Below, piece after piece: positions 57,681 through 64,000 of a stretch of 64,000 nucleotides of DNA. A model generated the notes under the pieces. The model made no database searches and was not told the DNA's origin. It worked only from the letters and a program-made list of their open reading frames with translations. This DNA comes from Pneumocystis sp. 'macacae' (Eukaryota > Ascomycota > Pneumocystomycetes > Pneumocystales > Pneumocystaceae): assembly GCA_018127085.1 (NCBI GenBank), contig CM030721.1, forward strand, positions 434,001 through 498,000, read 5' to 3'. Position 1 is the stretch's first letter. The number at the start of each line of letters is the position of its first letter. The translations under genes were made by a program, and so were the position numbers.

Positions 57681-58315
57681 TTTGGATGCTTTATATTTTA
57701 TATTTTCAATATTTCATCTTTTATTTACCTGTTCCAAGTTTTATTTTAAAAGTAATTGTAATCAAAGTATTGTAAACGACGTTGCCGTGCAAACGATTTA
57801 CTATGAAAAATAGTAATCTAAAAAAATATATAAAATAGAAGTTGTAATACAGTTGTCAATTATAGAGGCAAGTGTAATTTGTATTTTTATTTTATATGAA
57901 TTTCGAAATTTATAAAAATTCAATAAAAAATTGTGTATTCTATATATTTTGTATAGAAGAATGAATTTAATTATGTATATTTTTTGTATTTTTAGTAATT
58001 TATTACATATTTATTAGAAGTACTAACTATTTGGTCTTGAAAATATTTTTTCATGTATATTTCTGTTAATATGATTTTTGTCTTTTAGTTTGTAAGAATG
58101 AAATAATAATAATCACAATTATAGAGATAGTATATTAAAAACATCTAACCCTTATATGTTTTTTCGTTGCATTTTCCAATCTTTTCAGTATTTTAAAAGT
58201 GATATTTGCGTTTATTAATGACAAATTTTGAAAATCCACTAATTAAGAATTTTTAGAGGTATTCATTGGTATAAAAATAAAAATTCACATAATTTTATGT
58301 GTTATTTAAATATTT
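57681..58315. other. AT-rich spacer upstream of AP-1 sigma
   Basis: About 635 bases. A short GC-richer patch near 57775-57800 (ACGACGTTGCCGTGCAAACG) stands out, but it does not fold into a tRNA-like shape by eye and carries no B-box. No gene assigned. Confidence 0.45.
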
Positions 58316-59110
58316 TTACATAATAATATTTCGTTTTCTTCCTCTTAATCTCACTAAAAATAAGAAAAATAATTTTGATAATTAAAAAACAGTTTACCTT
58401 CTTCTAAGCGACGTAATACACTCTTTGCATCTTTCCAAGACGTTGAATATCCTTCTAATACATATTTAAGCTAAAAAGTTAGTCAATGAAAAAATATAGA
58501 CAATTTTTACTAAAAATTCGCTTTGTGGATGTGTACTTTGAAATGTTCGTTCTAAAACATAAAGATCTACTGCCATGTCTTCAGCCATATGTGTTACAGA
58601 GCCGAGACCAAAATCAATAATTACAATTTTCTTATCTTGCGTTAGTTCTACCAAAGATAAGGGTAATTGTTGGTAAGTTGGTGAGCGTATCATAATATTG
58701 CTAGTTGTTAAATCACCATGAACAATACTAAGTTGATGCATTTTCCCAATATTATGACCAACAGATTCCATAATTAACTTAAAGTCTTCGCATGATTTTG
58801 CATTGTTTTCCCAATGTAAAAGCTCATCTTTTAGTGTTCTTCCTTCAATCCATTCAGTCCAAAGTTCGCCTTTTTTTACGTCTACAAAGTAAAGAACTGG
58901 GCAGCTAATCCCGCCTTTATAGCATTTGTATAAGAGCCTTGCTTCTACATAAATTCTATGTTTTCTCAAACGTTCATCTAAAACAGGATGTCTATAAGGT
59001 TTAGCAAGTCGAACTTTCAAAAGACATGTTATTCCAGGAAGAAATAATGTTTTATACGTTAAGGATTCAGCTCCTTGCTTAATCAAGAGCCTCTCTATCC
59101 TTTCTTCCAT
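58316..59110 (-). CDS. bud32: EKC/KEOPS kinase Bud32 (PRPK)
   Basis: Atypical small kinase/ATPase of the KEOPS complex, needed for t6A modification of tRNA. The start at 59110 gives MEERIERLLIKQGAESLTYK. Then LLKVRLAKPYRHPVLDERLR (KxRxxKxYRHPxLD), ELWTEWIEGRTLKDELLHWE, MHQLSIVHGDLTTSNIMI (catalytic HGDLTTSN) and KKIVIIDFGLGSVTHMAEDM (DFG). DLYVLERTFQSTHPQSEFL is spliced by an intron of about 40 nt to LKYVLEGYSTSWKDAKSVLR. A final intron leads to RLEEVRLRGRKRNIIM at 58316, the conserved basic end. All family motifs are present and the length of about 235-240 residues is normal. Confidence 0.94.
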
Positions 59111-59298
59111 GATTTAAAATGGAAAATTTATATGAACGAAGAGTTAATATTTTTTACAATAGTAATATTTAAAGGAAATAAAGTTATATCCAAACACAAA
59201 GAAAACATATGCAATTTCTTGTATATAACTATATAAAAAGGTAAACGATAAAAATGAACAAATTATTAAATAACTATAATGTAAATGATAATTAAACT

Positions 59299-62001
<2,703 letters not shown>

Positions 62002-62200
62002 CGTGCCCTCGTCCGGCACCGGTACATCCGAGTCGTTCCGTGTCCGCTTACTCGGCTTCTGTCCTGTCAGAAAGGCCCTGTTTTGCCCAAAAAACAAACC
62101 ATCCTGCTGCCACCGAGCCAGACACTGCTTCTCCGTCTCTGCCCAACGTCCCTTTTTTCGATACACGTCGACACCCACCGCCTTAAAATGCTGTGCCGCC

Positions 62201-63412
62201 ATGTCAGAAAAAGAAACACACTCAAATGCCGACCACGACTCCCAAGTAGGCTCTGAAATAAGCCTGCTCGACTACATCGAGGAGCAGTCCCTGCTGTATG
62301 TCTGCTGCCCTTCCCCTCAGCCAGCCCCAATCCTTGCTGACCACCCACAGAGAAGAAGAGGCCAGAGAGGCCCTCCCATACTCCTTCGACCACTGCACAC
62401 ACGACCGCCGCCTCCGCCAGCCCCTCTATCTCTGCAGAACCTGTCTTCCTGCTAAAGAAGACCTCCACTGCGGCGCCGTCTGCTACTCCTGCAGCATCCA
62501 GTGCCACGGAGGTCCCCCGCCCCCTCCCCCCGCCCCGCCTGACTCTCCAGAACACGAACTCATCGAGCTCTTCTGCAAACGCAACTTCCGCTGCGACTGC
62601 GGCACCGACAGACTCGGATCCCAGGTCTGCAGGATCCGCAACGAGCACTCTCCTGTCGACCCCGACAACCAGTACAACCACAACTTCCAGGGCAGGTTCT
62701 GCTGGTTCCTCTCCCCCCACCCCCACCCCCCATAACCCCCCAGGTGTGATGCCGAGTACGACCCGCTCGCCACCCAGCACACAATGTTCCAGTGCCTCCT
62801 GTGCGAGGACTGGTTCCACGACCACTGCATAGGCCTGGACGCGGCCCCGGGCGACGACGACTTGTTTATCTGTCAAACGTGTCTCAGCAGACACTCATGG
62901 CTAAAAAGATATGTACATGTAGACGGATTCCAGGCCTCCAAAACACTCCCCGGCCCTCTCCGGCCCTCTCCCGCCCCCCGCGCCTTCTGCACCTGGCAGG
63001 CCCTGCCTCCTGCCCCCGACGGCGACTTCTCTCTCTTCCTCCCGCCCCACTTCAGACTCTCTCTGTGCCGCTGCGACCAGTGTCTCGCCCGCTGTGCCGA
63101 AAACCCTGTCCTCCTTGCCGAGGAGCAGACATACCAGCCGCCCCCCGACACCGACTCGTGTACGCCTGTCTCCTGCGCCGCCACGCTTACTGTGCAGCAC
63201 ACAGCCTCCTCGATGCCGGCCTCCGCGCGCTCAACTCTCTCCCGCGCGTCCAGGCAATCGAGGGCATCATTGCGTACAACCACATGAAGGATGCTCTCTG
63301 CAGGTTTCTCCGGCCGTATGCCGAGCAGGGCCGCGTCGTCACCGAGGACGACGTCCGCCACTTCTTCCAGACACACAGAGACGCGCCGTCTCAGTCCTCT
63401 CCGCACGAGTAG
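62201..63412 (+). CDS. mlo2: UBR7/Mlo2-type protein (UBR box + PHD finger)
   Basis: Putative N-recognin/chromatin E3-like protein of the UBR7 family (S. pombe Mlo2). The start at 62201 gives MSEKETHSNADHDSQVGSEI. After intron 62296-62350 come EEEAREALPYSFDHCTHDRR, LRQPLYLCRTC, GAVCYSCSIQCHGEHELIEL and FCKRNFRCDCGTDRL (UBR box). NQYNHNFQGRFCWCDAEYDP leads into FQCLLCEDWFHDHCIGLD and DDLFICQTCL (PHD). The C-terminal exon has RVQAIEGIIAYNHMKDALCR and VVTEDDVRHFFQTHRD. Introns 62512-62550 and 62705-62743 are 39 nt and C-rich, with GTCCCC and GTTCCT donors; a fourth joins TC to CLLDAG. It is GC-rich throughout. Confidence 0.9.
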
Positions 63413-63422
63413 CACCCTGCGC

Positions 63423-64000
63423 CTACAGCCGCCCAAACGGCGTCAGCTCCTGCAGATCCCTTACCAGGCTTCGCACATTGTGCAGATACCGTGCAAGCAG
63501 CGCCTCCTTCTCCTCTGTCGACCGCCGTATGTCCAGCGCCCTGTTTGTTGCCGGCCCTGCAAACACCGGCTCCGGGACAAGATAGAAGTACAGAAACTCT
63601 GCAATCTTCAACTTGACCTTCTGCGACGAGTCCCTTGACTTCATCAGTGCAGCGACTGCTGCCAGCCCGTCCAGCGACTCAAAGACCCGGACATTGTCCC
63701 AGCGGTCAACGAGTGCTGCAACCAGTGTCCCGAGTGCTGCAATCTGCACCTCTGCTGCTGCGTCGGGGCCGAGCAGCCCGAGGACCATCTGCACACATAA
63801 GCCCTGCCCTGTGCAGCAGCCATACATTCATGTTGGAGTGCCGCGTAAACAGGCTGCGCGACTCGGCGTGCAGCAGCAGACTGCCCTGCAGCAGCTCGAG
63901 TGTGTCGCATATGTGTGCAGGCTCTGCTGCTGCACCAAGCAGCCGCCCGAGACACGCAACCAGCTGTGTCGCCACTGCCCTGTCAGCCTGCCCGCTGCAC
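63423..64000 (-). CDS. cdc14: SIN pathway protein Cdc14 (S. pombe type), 5' end outside window
   Basis: Septation initiation network component that binds the kinase Sid1; unrelated to the budding-yeast phosphatase Cdc14. The upstream exon reads ATQLVACLGRLLGAAAEP and CDTLELLQGSLLLHAESRSL, FTRHSNMN. An intron beginning GTATGG and ending TGTGCAG (about 37 nt) joins to MVLGLLGPDAAAEVQIAALG, TLVAALVDRWDNVRVFESLD, SSQKVKLKIAEFLYFYLVPE and RRSTEEKEALLARYLHNVRS. FESLDGL, KLKxxEFLYFYLxPE and RSTEEKxxLLxRYLxNV are the family boxes. The stop at 63423 is only 10 bases from the MLO2 stop, so the two genes converge tightly. GC-rich, Ala-rich. Confidence 0.85.

Noticed and set aside
62067..62894. Long minus-strand ORF (275 codons) opposite MLO2
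   Set aside because: High GC depletes stop codons; the opposite strand encodes a recognisable UBR box and PHD finger with consistent splicing.

Overview
The window looks like nuclear DNA of a Pneumocystis species or a very close Taphrinomycotina relative. Most of it is extremely AT-rich. Nearly every gene is cut by tiny GT-AG introns, commonly 40-45 nt. Many products match fission-yeast-type proteins (Snu13, Rpn12, Bzz1, Sgf29, Fta4, SIN-type Cdc14, UBR7/Mlo2). The species call is an inference from architecture and gene content. Models were built by hand by joining reading frames across splice sites, so exact boundaries are predictions.

Layout, left to right. 0-9 kb: 3' part of UPF1, a MEIOB-like OB-fold gene (-), DPH7 (+), RPN12 (-), MIC10 (+), RIB1 (-). 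9-19 kb: NTH1 (+), gamma-tubulin (-), a RasGEF (-), the SNARE USE1 (+), a golgin-like coiled coil (-), ubiquitin fused to an AN1 zinc finger (-). 19-33 kb: ERV41 (+), a ZIP transporter (-), a Sac7-like RhoGAP (-), TIM9 (+), BZZ1 (-), DBP5 (+), a GPI-type glucanosyltransferase (-). 33-43 kb: SNU13 (+), HCS1/SMUBP2 helicase (-), an unknown gene (+), SGF29 (+), a small unknown (-), ARP2 (+), an unknown basic protein (-). 43-55 kb: Gemin6-like (+), ARF6 (+), dynactin p25 (-), mannose-6-phosphate isomerase (+), NOP16 (-), FAM32A (-), MAF1 (+), FTA4 (-), a LIM/paxillin-like gene (-). 55-64 kb: APC11 (-), AP-1 sigma (-), BUD32 (-), MCM2 (-), UBR7/MLO2 (+) and a SIN-type CDC14 (-, cut by the window end).

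This is housekeeping gene space with no operons, CRISPR, rRNA or recognisable tRNA genes or transposons. Shared themes are mRNA surveillance and export (UPF1, DBP5), actin and membrane remodelling (ARP2, BZZ1, RhoGAP, RasGEF, ARF6, LIM), kinetochore, microtubule and cell cycle (gamma-tubulin, FTA4, APC11, MCM2, CDC14, p25), wall and mannan supply (glucanosyltransferase, PMI) and mitochondrial biogenesis (TIM9, MIC10).

The most striking points are: (1) an abrupt rise from about 28% to about 65% GC, which happens inside the MCM2 coding sequence and continues through MLO2 and CDC14, introns included; (2) a gene resembling animal MEIOB, a meiotic RPA1-like protein; (3) intact ubiquitin fused to an AN1 finger; (4) unusual splicing signals (a GC-AG intron, a stop-free 42-nt intron, C-rich introns).
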